Positions 43,692 to 52,219 of a stretch of 55,143 bases of DNA are shown piece after piece. The notes below the pieces were generated by a model. It searched no databases. It worked only from the letters and a program-made list of their open reading frames with translations, and had not been told where the DNA came from. This stretch comes from an uncultured Eggerthella sp. GTDB lineage: Bacteria > Actinomycetota > Coriobacteriia > Coriobacteriales > Eggerthellaceae. The stretch's first letter is position 1. Each line of letters begins with the position of its first letter. The translations under genes and the position numbers were made by a program. The stretch is from contig URMQ01000001.1 of assembly GCA_900548955.1 (NCBI GenBank), positions 1-55,143 of the forward strand. The letters run 5' to 3'.

Positions 43692-43707
43692 TGTTTCACG
43701 TGAAACA
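43692..43707. promoter_or_regulatory. parS site upstream of parA
   Basis: TGTTTCACGTGAAACA, perfect consensus, overlapping the expected -35 position of parA. Confidence 0.95.
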
Positions 43708-43858
43708 TCACTCATCTCTTTTAGTTAAAAATTTAAGTACTTTTTAAAGCCTTAGGCGATTCTTAAGCTCTTTTGAAATAAAACAGATAACAACGCTTAA
43801 GATTTCTCATCACAGGTAATAAATTCCAAAACAAGCAATTATCTTTCAAAAAAATAAA

Positions 43859-43886
43859 AAGAGATGTTTCATGTGAAACATCTCTT
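43859..43886 (-). terminator. Terminator of rsmG that is also parS-like
   Basis: Arms AAGAGATGTTTCA and TGAAACATCTCTT (13 bp) with a 2-base centre, followed on the minus strand by a T-rich tail. Its core TGTTTCATGTGAAACA (43865-43880) is parS with one change at the centre. No gene is seen in the rest of the 43,711-44,007 gap. Confidence 0.75.
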
Positions 43887-44007
43887 GAACACTAATAACG
43901 AAGAATAAAGTGGGTCAGTAATTTCACTTAAAGAATACTACCACCACTATAAGGAATAAGGAATACCAGTATCTTCGCTAAATACGTATTAGGTGTTTAA
44001 AAAAACA

Positions 44008-44688
44008 TTAATAAGGTTTCTTCTGAGCTATTCCTACGCGACGAGGTAGGGTAACCAAAGGTTCATGGATCTTTTTAAACACAATAATAGATCGCTCAGT
44101 AACACCATCACTAAGTAACGTATCGCGTCGAGACATATATTCAAACCCTAATTTATCAGCAACGGACTTTGCATGCTTTAACTCATCATCAACATCTTGT
44201 GATTTATAGCAAACTAAATAGCCATTCTTCTGTAATAGAGGTGAGGATAATTCAAGAAGTGATGCAAGCGAAGAGAGAGCACGTGCAGAAATTACACTAA
44301 ACGATTCAGGGGAGATTAAAGAAAGTTCTTCGATGCGTCCATTATAGGTAGATACATGCGATGCAATATCTAATGTATCGATAATCCTATCAAGCGCTTT
44401 AGTTTTTTTACCTACCGAATCGGCAAGGACTGTCTCACGCTTAGTCATTATGGCAATAGGAATACCAGGAAATCCAGCACCAGTTCCCATATCAAGATAC
44501 TTTCCTGATGGAGCGGAGATGATTTCAGGTAATCCAACTAATGAATCTTCAATATGAAGAATCTGGGCACTATCCCAATCGATAATTCTTGTTAAGTTAG
44601 TTATTTTATTTTCTTTAATTACGAGCTGTAAATGCAAATCGAGCAGCTTACGCTGCTCGATCGAAGGTATAACCGTATTAGTATTCAT
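44008..44688 (-). CDS. rsmG: 16S rRNA (guanine-N7)-methyltransferase RsmG (GidB)
   Basis: Methylates N7 of G527 of 16S rRNA with SAM. The 226-residue protein has the SAM-binding motif DMGTGAGFPGIPIAI near 67-81, the ARALSSLASLLEL segment and the motif CYKSQDVDDEL. It is shorter at the N-terminus than E. coli RsmG is not; length is typical. It lies in the conserved origin cluster between jag and parA. Confidence 0.94.
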   Translation of the reverse strand: MNTNTVIPSIEQRKLLDLHLQLVIKENKITNLTRIIDWDSAQILHIEDSLVGLPEIISAPSGKYLDMGTGAGFPGIPIAIMTKRETVLADSVGKKTKALDRIIDTLDIASHVSTYNGRIEELSLISPESFSVISARALSSLASLLELSSPLLQKNGYLVCYKSQDVDDELKHAKSVADKLGFEYMSRRDTLLSDGVTERSIIVFKKIHEPLVTLPRRVGIAQKKPY

Positions 44689-44703
44689 AAGACATCATAG
44701 AAT

Positions 44704-44719
44704 TGTTTCACGTGAAACA
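44704..44719. promoter_or_regulatory. parS site between jag and rsmG
   Basis: TGTTTCACGTGAAACA, perfect consensus, filling most of the 31-base gap. Confidence 0.95.
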
Positions 44720-45280
44720 CTATCGAGGAATTACCACAACACGACGAGCGCGTCCTTCGCCCTCTGAAACTGTTTCTACACGATTATCATCTCTTAAAGC
44801 AATGTGAACAAGGCGACGTTCATAAGGCGTCATTGGGCGTAATTTAACGCTACGATCCTGATTAAAAGCTCTATCGGCTGCATTGCGAGCAATATCTTCA
44901 ATCTTTTGACGCTGACGACCTTTGTAACCTTCAACATCAATAACAATAGGATAACGATGACCAATAGTACGTGAAGTTATTGAAGAGACAAGGAATTGTA
45001 AAGCATCAAGTGTACGACCATGACGACCGATAAGAACCGCTAAATCATCACCTGTGATATCAAGAATAAGTTCTCCTTCGTCACCTTCATATTCGTCGAT
45101 AGTAACTTCTCCAACATTAAAGTACTTAATAATATCTTTGATAGCAGCAATTGCAGTGTCCGCAATTTGATCTATCTCTTCGTCGGTATAAGTATGAACG
45201 TCTTCTTCGCTTTCATATTGATCATCATCTTCAAATTGATCATCTAATTCAATTTCATCAACAATTTCTTCTTCTGACAT
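44720..45280 (-). CDS. jag: RNA-binding protein Jag (KhpB)
   Basis: KH-R3H RNA-binding protein linked to cell elongation in Gram-positive bacteria. The 186 residues are an acidic N-terminus (EEEIVDEIELDDQFEDDDQY), a KH domain with the GxxG-type loop LIGRHGRTLDALQFL, and the R3H domain ending in LRPMTPYERRLVHIAL. The N-terminal Jag-N domain of Firmicutes is absent. It follows yidC in the conserved origin cluster. Confidence 0.93.
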   Translation of the reverse strand: MSEEEIVDEIELDDQFEDDDQYESEEDVHTYTDEEIDQIADTAIAAIKDIIKYFNVGEVTIDEYEGDEGELILDITGDDLAVLIGRHGRTLDALQFLVSSITSRTIGHRYPIVIDVEGYKGRQRQKIEDIARNAADRAFNQDRSVKLRPMTPYERRLVHIALRDDNRVETVSEGEGRARRVVVIPR

Positions 45281-45412
45281 AAAAACCCCTTACATTCAAA
45301 TCTCCCCTTCACAAAGGAAGGGGAGGAGCCAACGAAATATATCAATGTAGTTAATAAGAAACGCAGTACTAACTATTATTACTGTAGCGAAAAACGCTAA
45401 TTGTAAATAAAA

Positions 45413-46186
45413 TTACTTGCTTTTCTTAGTAGGACGCTTTTTCTTAGTCTTACGAACAACATCAACCTCAACTGGTTTTGGAGTTTCATCGGCAGCTTCA
45501 ACCAATTCATCCTGACGCTTAAAGATTCGCGTAGAAATAACTTGCTGTAAAACACCAAATACTGAAGAGGTAGCCCAGAATAGCAATACGCCCGTAGGAG
45601 AAGTCCAACCAAGCCATAACATAAACAAAGACATAATACCCATCATGATCAGCATCTGATTCTTCTGGGGGTTATTAGTTCCGCGCTGCTGAAGAACTGA
45701 AGGAAGGAAGGTACAGAACGCAAACAGAAGCAGCAAAATACCATAAGGAAGGAACTCTATGAATCCCTGGCTAAATACGGTACTTGGAGAATTGATAAGA
45801 GAAGGAAGAATGTTATAGAAGGAATAAGTCATACCTTCCGTACGGCCACCCATCTCCTGGAGAACCTGGAACAGAGCAACAAAGATAGGCATCTGAATCA
45901 ATAAAGGAAGGCAACCGGTAATTGGATTAAAACCAATTTCTGCATATACCTTTTGCAGTTCTTCAGCTTGACGCTGCTGATCACCAGCATAGCGCTCCTG
46001 AATTTCACGCATTCGTGGCTGAAACTGCTGCATCTTATACGATGACTTAATTTGCTTTTGCATGAACGGGAACATGATGAAGCGAAGAATCAAAGTAACA
46101 ATGATAATCGCGAGACCCCAGTCACTTACAAAGTTGTAAAAAAACTGAATGCAAAAGAAGATGGCGTCTTTAAATGCCTCCCACAT
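45413..46186 (-). CDS. yidC: Membrane protein insertase YidC
   Basis: Inserts and folds membrane proteins, with or without Sec. The 257-residue Gram-positive-type protein lacks the periplasmic domain of E. coli YidC. It has five membrane helices, the conserved Arg in helix 1 (LRFIMFPFMQKQ), the cytoplasmic loop (KMQQFQPRMREIQERYAGD), and the helix NPITGCLPLLIQMPIFVALF. It ends in a basic tail (RKTKKKRPTKKSK) that could bind ribosomes. No lipobox is evident. Confidence 0.96.
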   Translation of the reverse strand: MWEAFKDAIFFCIQFFYNFVSDWGLAIIIVTLILRFIMFPFMQKQIKSSYKMQQFQPRMREIQERYAGDQQRQAEELQKVYAEIGFNPITGCLPLLIQMPIFVALFQVLQEMGGRTEGMTYSFYNILPSLINSPSTVFSQGFIEFLPYGILLLLFAFCTFLPSVLQQRGTNNPQKNQMLIMMGIMSLFMLWLGWTSPTGVLLFWATSSVFGVLQQVISTRIFKRQDELVEAADETPKPVEVDVVRKTKKKRPTKKSK

Positions 46187-46210
46187 TTACATTAAATCCT
46201 CTCACTCGGT

Positions 46211-46495
46211 TTATTTCTTATTATTAATCCGAAAGTGAAATTCTTCCGGAACTGGATCGTATCCTCTACCGCCGCCAGGTCTACATCGTAATATTCTACG
46301 AATTGTAAGATATAAACCTTTTAAAAATCCAAATCTTTTTACCGCTGTTAAACCATACTCAGAACAAGTAGGAATAAAACGGCATGTTGCAGGTAATAAA
46401 GGTGAAATTCCTAATCTATAGAACTTAATTAACAAAATCAGAAGCTGTTGGGGGATAGCTTTAATAAATACAAGGACTTTTTTCATAGCTATCAT
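46211..46495 (-). CDS. yidD: Membrane protein insertion efficiency factor YidD
   Basis: Small membrane-associated protein that assists YidC-dependent insertion. The 94 residues hold the signature FYRLGISPLLPATCRFIPTC and RCRPGGGRGYDPVP. It overlaps the end of rnpA (ATGA), the standard gene order rnpA-yidD-yidC. A second ATG (MKKVL) 9 bases in is possible as start. Confidence 0.95.
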   Translation of the reverse strand: MIAMKKVLVFIKAIPQQLLILLIKFYRLGISPLLPATCRFIPTCSEYGLTAVKRFGFLKGLYLTIRRILRCRPGGGRGYDPVPEEFHFRINNKK

Positions 46496-46827
46496 GCCTT
46501 AACTTCGTATAAGTCAATAACCTTTCTACATGCTGAAAGCAGTTTAGTATATTCCGCTTGAGTAGTCTTTCTATTTGCAATAAAAAGAATAGTTAAATTT
46601 TGCCACGGACCACCAAGATCACGACAAACTGCTCTCATTCTGCGTTTTGCGGAGTTTCTCCAAACTGCATTACCGTTTTTCTTACCTGCAATAAAAGCAA
46701 CACGGCCACTAGGGCCGTGTTGAGTATCCCCTTGATAGACAATCATAGTCATAAAAGGAGTTGCATGTCGTTTTCCGTGCGAGAACAGGTAGGAGATCTC
46801 AGTGCTAGATTTAATAGTTCCTAACAC
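46492..46827 (-). CDS. rnpA: Ribonuclease P protein component
   Basis: Protein subunit that helps the RNase P RNA cut tRNA 5' leaders. The 111 residues are basic and include the signature region AGKKNGNAVWRNSAKRRMRA, which matches the RNR-type motif (kkvGnAvkRNriKR). It follows rpmH by 17 bases. Confidence 0.95.
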   Translation of the reverse strand: MLGTIKSSTEISYLFSHGKRHATPFMTMIVYQGDTQHGPSGRVAFIAGKKNGNAVWRNSAKRRMRAVCRDLGGPWQNLTILFIANRKTTQAEYTKLLSACRKVIDLYEVKA

Positions 46828-46844
46828 GGTATCTCACAAGAAAA

Positions 46845-46979
46845 CTAGACGGCAAGACGCTTACGGCCCTTAGCACGACGAGCAGAAAGAACAGCACGAC
46901 CGCTCTTTGTTGCCATACGAGCACGGAAACCATGAGTCTTTGCGCGCTTATGGGTATTAGGTTGATAGGTGCGCTTCAT
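46845..46979 (-). CDS. rpmH: 50S ribosomal protein L34
   Basis: A 44-residue, very basic ribosomal protein: start MKRTYQPNTHKRAKTHGFRA, then MATKSGRAVLSARRAKGRKR. Length and composition are exact for the family. It is the first gene of the leftward origin cluster rpmH-rnpA-yidD-yidC-jag-rsmG. Confidence 0.97.
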   Translation of the reverse strand: MKRTYQPNTHKRAKTHGFRARMATKSGRAVLSARRAKGRKRLAV

Positions 46980-47852
46980 TTACGTTTTCCTTTCAGATTT
47001 ACAGTAACTTTGAAATTGTACTTCATAGAAAATTTCAGTCAAGAAAACCATTAATAAAAAAGACTCTTTTTTAGTGTCACCACAGAACATACATGTATTT
47101 ATCGATATAAAGACCTAGTAAAAACAAGTAAGATCCTAATTTAAAGCCTAGTAAAACAGGTACGTTCCAAATAAAGATAACTAGAGCCTTAATTAAGATT
47201 GAGTAAAGACCAGATAAAGACTTCAATAAAATATTAATAAGGATCTCTATTAAGTACGAATTTCAAAATAAAAATTATGCTAAAAAATTGACTATATAAT
47301 TTATAAAGCTGGTTAAATACTGATATAAATACTGTCTTACTCTACGCTTTATCTAGAAAGTTTTCCTCTTGCATTCTCAGTTATCCACATTGTATTTATA
47401 CAGCAATGTGGATAATGTGGAAAACTCACCTGGTGTTTTTGTAAAACAATTTAATAAAACCCACTAAGCATTAATTAGGTATTAGGCTTAAAAAAATAAA
47501 AGTATTTTACGTGAAACGCCTCTATTTATAAATATTAAAAATTATGAGCCTGACCTGGTATTTTAGTTATATACATAAAAGAGTTTTTGATGCAATACCC
47601 AATTTTTATGCACTAAGGCTTTAATTTATAAACTTCCTAATTTCTGTATCAAACGTTACCTCTTTTAACAAATTAACGAAGATGCTTTTCTAAGTTTTCC
47701 ATATTCACTTTTCAACTTTTTTCTTTTTTCTTCTACGTTTTTCAATGTTTTCCACATTTTCTTGAAAGAATGTTGAAAACTTCGAAAACATGTAGGAAAA
47801 AATAGTGAATAATTGAAAAAGTAGAAAGTCCTGACTAAAATAAAGAGGAAAA
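46980..47852. other. AT-rich left part of the replication origin (oriC)
   Basis: This gene-free stretch is very AT-rich and contains DnaA boxes: TTATCCACA at 47381-47389, TGTGGATAA at 47407-47415, TGTGGAAAA at 47416-47424 and TTTTCCACA at 47748-47756 (the last two with one mismatch). Gene direction switches here. A degenerate parS half-site lies at 47503-47518. A-tracts and T-rich runs near 47,700-47,830 are candidate unwinding DNA. Confidence 0.82.
47381..47424. promoter_or_regulatory. DnaA box cluster, left
   Basis: Three boxes in 44 bases: TTATCCACA (47381), TGTGGATAA (47407, inverted), TGTGGAAAA (47416, one mismatch). The two perfect boxes face each other. Confidence 0.85.
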
Positions 47853-47930
47853 ATGCTTAGTTTATTCATTGCATCGCATGAAAAACTGGGCAATTTTTCA
47901 TATTTCCTGGAAAACAAACCGAAAAAGTAG
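47853..47930 (+). CDS. 25-residue leader peptide, coupled to the GHKL protein
   Basis: ATG 47853 has AAGAGG upstream at good spacing and opens 25 codons, MLSLFIASHEKLGNFSYFLE then NKPKK, ending in TAG one base before the ATG of the next gene (TAGCATG). The downstream gene has no Shine-Dalgarno of its own, so this short frame probably drives its translation. No family is known to me. Whether the peptide itself has a role is open. Confidence 0.6.
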   Translation: MLSLFIASHEKLGNFSYFLENKPKK

Positions 47931-47931
47931 C

Positions 47932-49017
47932 ATGGCACCAGAAAATTCTCTACATATACATAATCAAGCAGATGTATCAAAAGATCCCATTGATACATCC
48001 TATGATAATGCTAAAGTGGAATATTCCTCAGCGGATTTACCGCCTTACGCTTATGTTCCTAATGGAGGAATTCCACCTCACCAAACATATGGTTACCCCT
48101 ATTACCCACTAATTCCTGAATACCAGCAAACACCCAATTATCAACAGGCTCCCGAATATAAGTATGGAGCTCATAATCCTCAAGCAATACCATCTGGTTA
48201 TCAGCCTATTACTCCTTATCCACAAGTAAACCCATACCCACAAGCAAGTAACCAGTTAGATACTGACCAGTCGAAAACTGTAGTAAAGAATACCTCCGAG
48301 GAGTTTGATTACACCTTTATCACTTCTCCAGCCCGCATAGCTATATACGACAATCTGAAATCTGCACCGCGGGTAATAGAAATAGAAGGTGCCCCAACCC
48401 ATGAATATATTGAACGGATAGCTTCTCTTACTTATAAAAGTGCAAAAGAAGAAGGTGGAATAATTCCTTATACCGTTATCAGAGAAGTGTCAGAAAACTT
48501 TATCCATGCTCGTTTCCAAGAAATAGTCGTATCTATCATGGATAAGGGAAACACTATTCGTTTTGCCGACCAAGGTCCTGGAATTAGTAATAAAAATCTT
48601 GTTCAAGAACCAGGTTTTTCTTCAGCAACAGAACCAATGAAACGCTACATTCGCGGAGTAGGGTCAGGTTTACCTATTGTTAAGGATTATCTTGATACTA
48701 CCCATGGTTATATAGAAATAGAAGATAACATTAACAGAGGTTCAGTAGTAACAATCAGCTTGGTTGCTTCGCGGAGCATTCACGATGATCTTCCAGAGTT
48801 AGAAATACCAGAACTTACGGAAAATGAAGAGCATATTCTCCAAGCATTATTACCTGACAAAACACTCGGTATTACCGAAATTAACCGCGAAACAGGAATT
48901 GCGGTAGCTAGTATCCATACAGCTTTAACCAAAATGGAAGGAAAAGGCTTAGTAGAAAAGGTGAATAAAAAAAGAAAGCTTACAGCTTTCGGTGAAAGAG
49001 TTGCACTTTCAAATTAA
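47932..49017 (+). CDS. GHKL ATPase fused to a winged helix, next to dnaA
   Basis: A 361-residue protein of unknown role. Residues 1-120 are Pro/Tyr/Gln-rich and disordered (PPYAYVPNGGIPPHQTYGYP). Residues about 150-280 are a histidine-kinase-like ATPase: N-box REVSENFIHA near 183, G1 DQGPGIS near 212, G2 GVGSGLPIV near 242. Residues about 295-361 resemble a MarR-type winged helix (GITEINRETGIAVASIHTAL, LVEKVNKKRKLTAFG). There is no histidine-phosphoacceptor or receiver domain, so it is not a classical kinase. ATG 47932 is preferred by coupling with the leader peptide; TTG 47869 would overlap that peptide. It lies between oriC and dnaA and reads toward dnaA, so control of initiation is an attractive inference. 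Confidence 0.8.
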   Translation: MAPENSLHIHNQADVSKDPIDTSYDNAKVEYSSADLPPYAYVPNGGIPPHQTYGYPYYPLIPEYQQTPNYQQAPEYKYGAHNPQAIPSGYQPITPYPQVNPYPQASNQLDTDQSKTVVKNTSEEFDYTFITSPARIAIYDNLKSAPRVIEIEGAPTHEYIERIASLTYKSAKEEGGIIPYTVIREVSENFIHARFQEIVVSIMDKGNTIRFADQGPGISNKNLVQEPGFSSATEPMKRYIRGVGSGLPIVKDYLDTTHGYIEIEDNINRGSVVTISLVASRSIHDDLPELEIPELTENEEHILQALLPDKTLGITEINRETGIAVASIHTALTKMEGKGLVEKVNKKRKLTAFGERVALSN

Positions 49018-49068
49018 AACTTACTGTTTTTATTAACGTAAAACAGGTATTTTCATCTACTAAGATAA

Positions 49069-49091
49069 GAGTCTCTTTATAATAGAGACTC
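49069..49091 (+). promoter_or_regulatory. dnaA promoter -10 inside a perfect inverted repeat
   Basis: GAGTCTC (49069-49075) and GAGACTC (49085-49091) flank TTTATAATA, which holds the consensus -10 TATAAT (49078-49083), 56 bases before the dnaA ATG. No good -35 is seen. The symmetry centred on the -10 is what a repressor operator would look like. Confidence 0.65.
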
Positions 49092-49138
49092 AATGAAGAC
49101 CGCAATATCCGTTACTACATAATCAAGGTACGTATTTT

Positions 49139-50776
49139 ATGAACCTCGAAGAACTTTGGACAGACTTAATTCGGCAACTGAAATCATACCCAAATGTAAA
49201 CGCATCACAAATTGATGCGTTCTTTTCACGTGTCCAAGTTCAGGCAGCAAGCCAAGGGTTTGTAATGTTTACTTCGGATAATAGCTTCATTAAAGACTGG
49301 ATAGAAAAGCACTATATAAAAGATATTCAGCAAGCGTTAAAAGATTTATATGGAGCAGAATTTGTTGTACAGATCGAAGTAGATCCAACCTCTACCCCTG
49401 TTGCACCGCTCCCAGAAGCGCCGCAAACACAACACATTCAGCAAGGCCAGCTACAAAGTCCAACAACACAAGATTACTCTCAGAGTACTCCATTTCAGAA
49501 CACCATAAACACTGCATATACTCAAAAGAGAGGGATTACAGAACCGCTACATATTAAAGAGAATCACGTAGCTACATCACCTTCAAATTATTCCACACCA
49601 CTACAATCAACGCCTGATAGATATGAAAATCAGGTACTGAATGAAGGGAATTCCGATCAGCGTAGACTAGAAAATCAGGAAGCTTCCCTATCTAACACCC
49701 TTAAAAGTAGTGACCAAAAGGGATTCAATAGCCTTACCTTTGAAAACTTCGTTATTGGTGATTCTAATCAAATGGCGTATTCCATGGCTGTTGAAGTAGC
49801 AGATCATCCAGGATCTTCCGCATTGAACCCGCTTTTTATCTACGGACGCAGCGGTGTTGGAAAAACACATTTACTTTGCGCAATAAAAAACTATATCAAT
49901 GAACAATATAGAGACTTCAATGTTATCTACATTGATTCTATGGAACTCGTTAATCGTTATTCGGATGCAGCTATTGAAAAGAATGTAGATAAGCAAAGTT
50001 TTAAGAATTTTGATGACTATTTTCAACAAGCAGACGTTCTTCTTATTGATGATATTCAGGGGTTACAAGGTAAACCAGGAACTTTAAGTGCACTATTTAG
50101 GATATTCAATAAGATGATTACTAAGGGTAAGCAGTTTGTATTCTCAGCAGACCGCGCCCCTAAAAATATCGACCTTGATGAGCGATATGTTTCTCGTTTT
50201 AACTCGGGAGCTACAATAGATATTCAACCGCCTGATGATGAAACGAAACGAAGCATTATTAAAAGTTTTATCTCTCAATATAAAAAAGAAGAGGATCTTC
50301 CCTTTATTATTTCCGACAGTATCCTTGACTATATCATTGATAATTCAAGTTCTAATATCCGTGAACTCAAAAGCGCTATCACTAACGTGATCTTTGCTTT
50401 AAAAATGGATAAAAGTCACGAATTATCTGAACAGCGTGTAAAAGAGCTTTTAGGTAATCATTTTATTGGTGGCGGTAAAAAGCGAATCACTATCGAAATC
50501 ATCCAAGGTGCGGTAGAAGATTTTTACGGAGTTGCTCATAAGGATTTAGTAGGGAAAAAGAAAGAGCGCCGCATTGTTCACCCAAGACAGGTAGCAATAT
50601 ATCTTTGTCGCGAATTATCGGAAAGTACTCTAAAAAATATTGGTACCGCATTCAATCGTGACCATACTACGGTAATGCATTCATGTGATCTTATTAGTAG
50701 TCAGTTACAAGAGGATCGAAATCTTCGTGAAGAACTCGAGGCTATCCGCGAAAAAATTCGCATCCAGCAATACTGA
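49139..50776 (+). CDS. dnaA: Chromosomal replication initiator DnaA
   Basis: DnaA-ATP binds the oriC boxes and melts the origin. The 545-residue protein has domain I (to about 85), a Gln/Pro/Thr-rich domain II linker of about 110, AAA+ domain III from SLTFENFVIGDSNQ with Walker A GRSGVGKTH near 236 and Walker B LLIDDIQ near 300, and domain IV with the signature DHTTVMHS near 507. Some segments differ from the common form: GLQGKPGTLSALFRIFN for the usual FLAGKE...FFHTFN, and YVSRFNSGATIDI for RLRSRFEWGL. The arginine finger position is kept. It is followed by the right part of oriC. Confidence 0.97.
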   Translation: MNLEELWTDLIRQLKSYPNVNASQIDAFFSRVQVQAASQGFVMFTSDNSFIKDWIEKHYIKDIQQALKDLYGAEFVVQIEVDPTSTPVAPLPEAPQTQHIQQGQLQSPTTQDYSQSTPFQNTINTAYTQKRGITEPLHIKENHVATSPSNYSTPLQSTPDRYENQVLNEGNSDQRRLENQEASLSNTLKSSDQKGFNSLTFENFVIGDSNQMAYSMAVEVADHPGSSALNPLFIYGRSGVGKTHLLCAIKNYINEQYRDFNVIYIDSMELVNRYSDAAIEKNVDKQSFKNFDDYFQQADVLLIDDIQGLQGKPGTLSALFRIFNKMITKGKQFVFSADRAPKNIDLDERYVSRFNSGATIDIQPPDDETKRSIIKSFISQYKKEEDLPFIISDSILDYIIDNSSSNIRELKSAITNVIFALKMDKSHELSEQRVKELLGNHFIGGGKKRITIEIIQGAVEDFYGVAHKDLVGKKKERRIVHPRQVAIYLCRELSESTLKNIGTAFNRDHTTVMHSCDLISSQLQEDRNLREELEAIREKIRIQQY

Positions 50777-51106
50777 AGTGTTACCTGATGCAGCATGAAT
50801 AAACGTTATTAAAAACATGATATAGGTAAAGCTGTGTATAACATGCCTATATTTAAGGGGAATACTGAAGAGAAGTGTGGATAAAGTTTTCCCCACATTA
50901 TCCAAGTGGAAAACAAAGTAAGAAATCCACACGAAACAAACGATAACTTTTATTTGTATCGATCTGGGAAAATAAAAGTTATCAACAAATCAACGCTTCT
51001 TATTATTGTTATTACTAGTATTTAATTAAGAAGAATAAGAAAAGAAAGAGAACGAGGAAAAGAACAGGTATCATAAACAAGAACCAATCTTATTAGAGGA
51101 GCTTTA
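50777..51106. other. Right part of oriC, between dnaA and dnaN
   Basis: A 330-base gene-free gap with DnaA boxes: TGTGGATAA at 50876-50884 (perfect), TGTGTATAA at 50833 and TTATCAACA at 50979 (one mismatch each), and TTATCCAAG at 50898. The dnaN promoter must lie here. With the left cluster it makes a bipartite origin around dnaA, as in other Gram-positive bacteria. Confidence 0.8.
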
Positions 51107-52204
51107 ATGAAATTCAGCATTAATCAATCAGAACTTCAAAATGCCTTATCCGTATGTGTAAAAGGTTCTTCTACTCGTTCTACTCTTTCAATTCTTGCTG
51201 GTGTATATATAAAAGCAGAAGAAGGATCTATTACCTTACAAACTACCAATCTTGAACTTTCAATCAAAGTTACTTGTTCAGCGTTAGTCGAAGAACAGGG
51301 AGAATCGGTAGTACCAGCTAAACTTTTCTTAGATATTGTGAAAAATCTTCCGGATATGGCAGTACGTATTGAAGCTGATGCTAGTACCGCTGTGGTGTTT
51401 TGCGATAGCACCACCTTTTCACTTAAAGCACTCAATCCTCTCGATTTTCCTGCATTTCCAGAAGTTGAAGCCGACCAAGAAGCGCAATTTCCGTTCTCTG
51501 TTTTCTCTAAAATGCTTAAAAGAACCTCTAAAGTTGTTTCACATGATGAAACCCGTATTGTGCTCACTGGCGTATTAATATCCTGTGTTGGTACTGAATT
51601 AAAGATGGTAGCAACTGACTCGTATCGATTAGCGGTTGCAGAAACAGAACTTTCACAGCCCTGCCCTGAAGAATTCGAAGCGGTTATTTCTGGTTCGTTC
51701 TTGAGTGATATTGCGTCACTTCCGCAATCAGATCAGCCCATTACACTTGCTTTGAGTGAGAACCAAATCATTGTTAAGTATCAAGACACCACCTTTATTA
51801 ATCGTCGTATTGAAGGATCATTCCCTAATTACAAACAACTCATAGCAGACGGTTTTATTACTCGAGCAACGCTTCCTACTCATGCGTTAGTTGATGCAGT
51901 AAGACGTGTTTCTTTGTTAAGTAATAAAGTTTCACCTGTTCAGATTAAGGTTGACTCTGAAGCAGGGGTAGTAACCCTTCTTACGAATTCACAGGATATT
52001 GGAAACGCTCAGGAAAACCTAATCTGCGAAGTTGAAGGTGAACCAGTAGAAATTGCATTCAATTACTCCTTCTTACTTGATGGATTGAATTCAATTGATA
52101 CTGACGCAGTTCACTTAGATTTATTTGGTCCTATGAAACCAGGAATCCTGCGAGCAACCGAAGGTGAAAACTTCCTATATTTAATTATGCCTGTTCGTGT
52201 ATAG
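51107..52204 (+). CDS. dnaN: DNA polymerase III beta subunit (sliding clamp)
   Basis: Ring-shaped processivity clamp. The 365-residue product has three repeats of the clamp fold; visible landmarks are the start MKFSINQSELQNALSVCVKG, LVEEQGESVVPAKLF, MVATDSYRLAVAE and the C-terminal LIMPVRV, which contributes to the peptide-binding pocket. It has GAGGAG before the ATG. It follows dnaA as usual and lies 15 bases before recF. Confidence 0.97.
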   Translation: MKFSINQSELQNALSVCVKGSSTRSTLSILAGVYIKAEEGSITLQTTNLELSIKVTCSALVEEQGESVVPAKLFLDIVKNLPDMAVRIEADASTAVVFCDSTTFSLKALNPLDFPAFPEVEADQEAQFPFSVFSKMLKRTSKVVSHDETRIVLTGVLISCVGTELKMVATDSYRLAVAETELSQPCPEEFEAVISGSFLSDIASLPQSDQPITLALSENQIIVKYQDTTFINRRIEGSFPNYKQLIADGFITRATLPTHALVDAVRRVSLLSNKVSPVQIKVDSEAGVVTLLTNSQDIGNAQENLICEVEGEPVEIAFNYSFLLDGLNSIDTDAVHLDLFGPMKPGILRATEGENFLYLIMPVRV

Positions 52205-52219
52205 GTTACCGGTGAATAT

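Noticed and set aside
43865..43880. Fourth perfect parS
   Set aside because: The centre reads CATG in place of CACG; kept as parS-like within a terminator.
47705..47998. Minus-strand frame of 97 codons in the origin
   Set aside because: Phe/Lys-rich translation of AT-rich DNA, antisense to the leader ORF and GHKL gene start.
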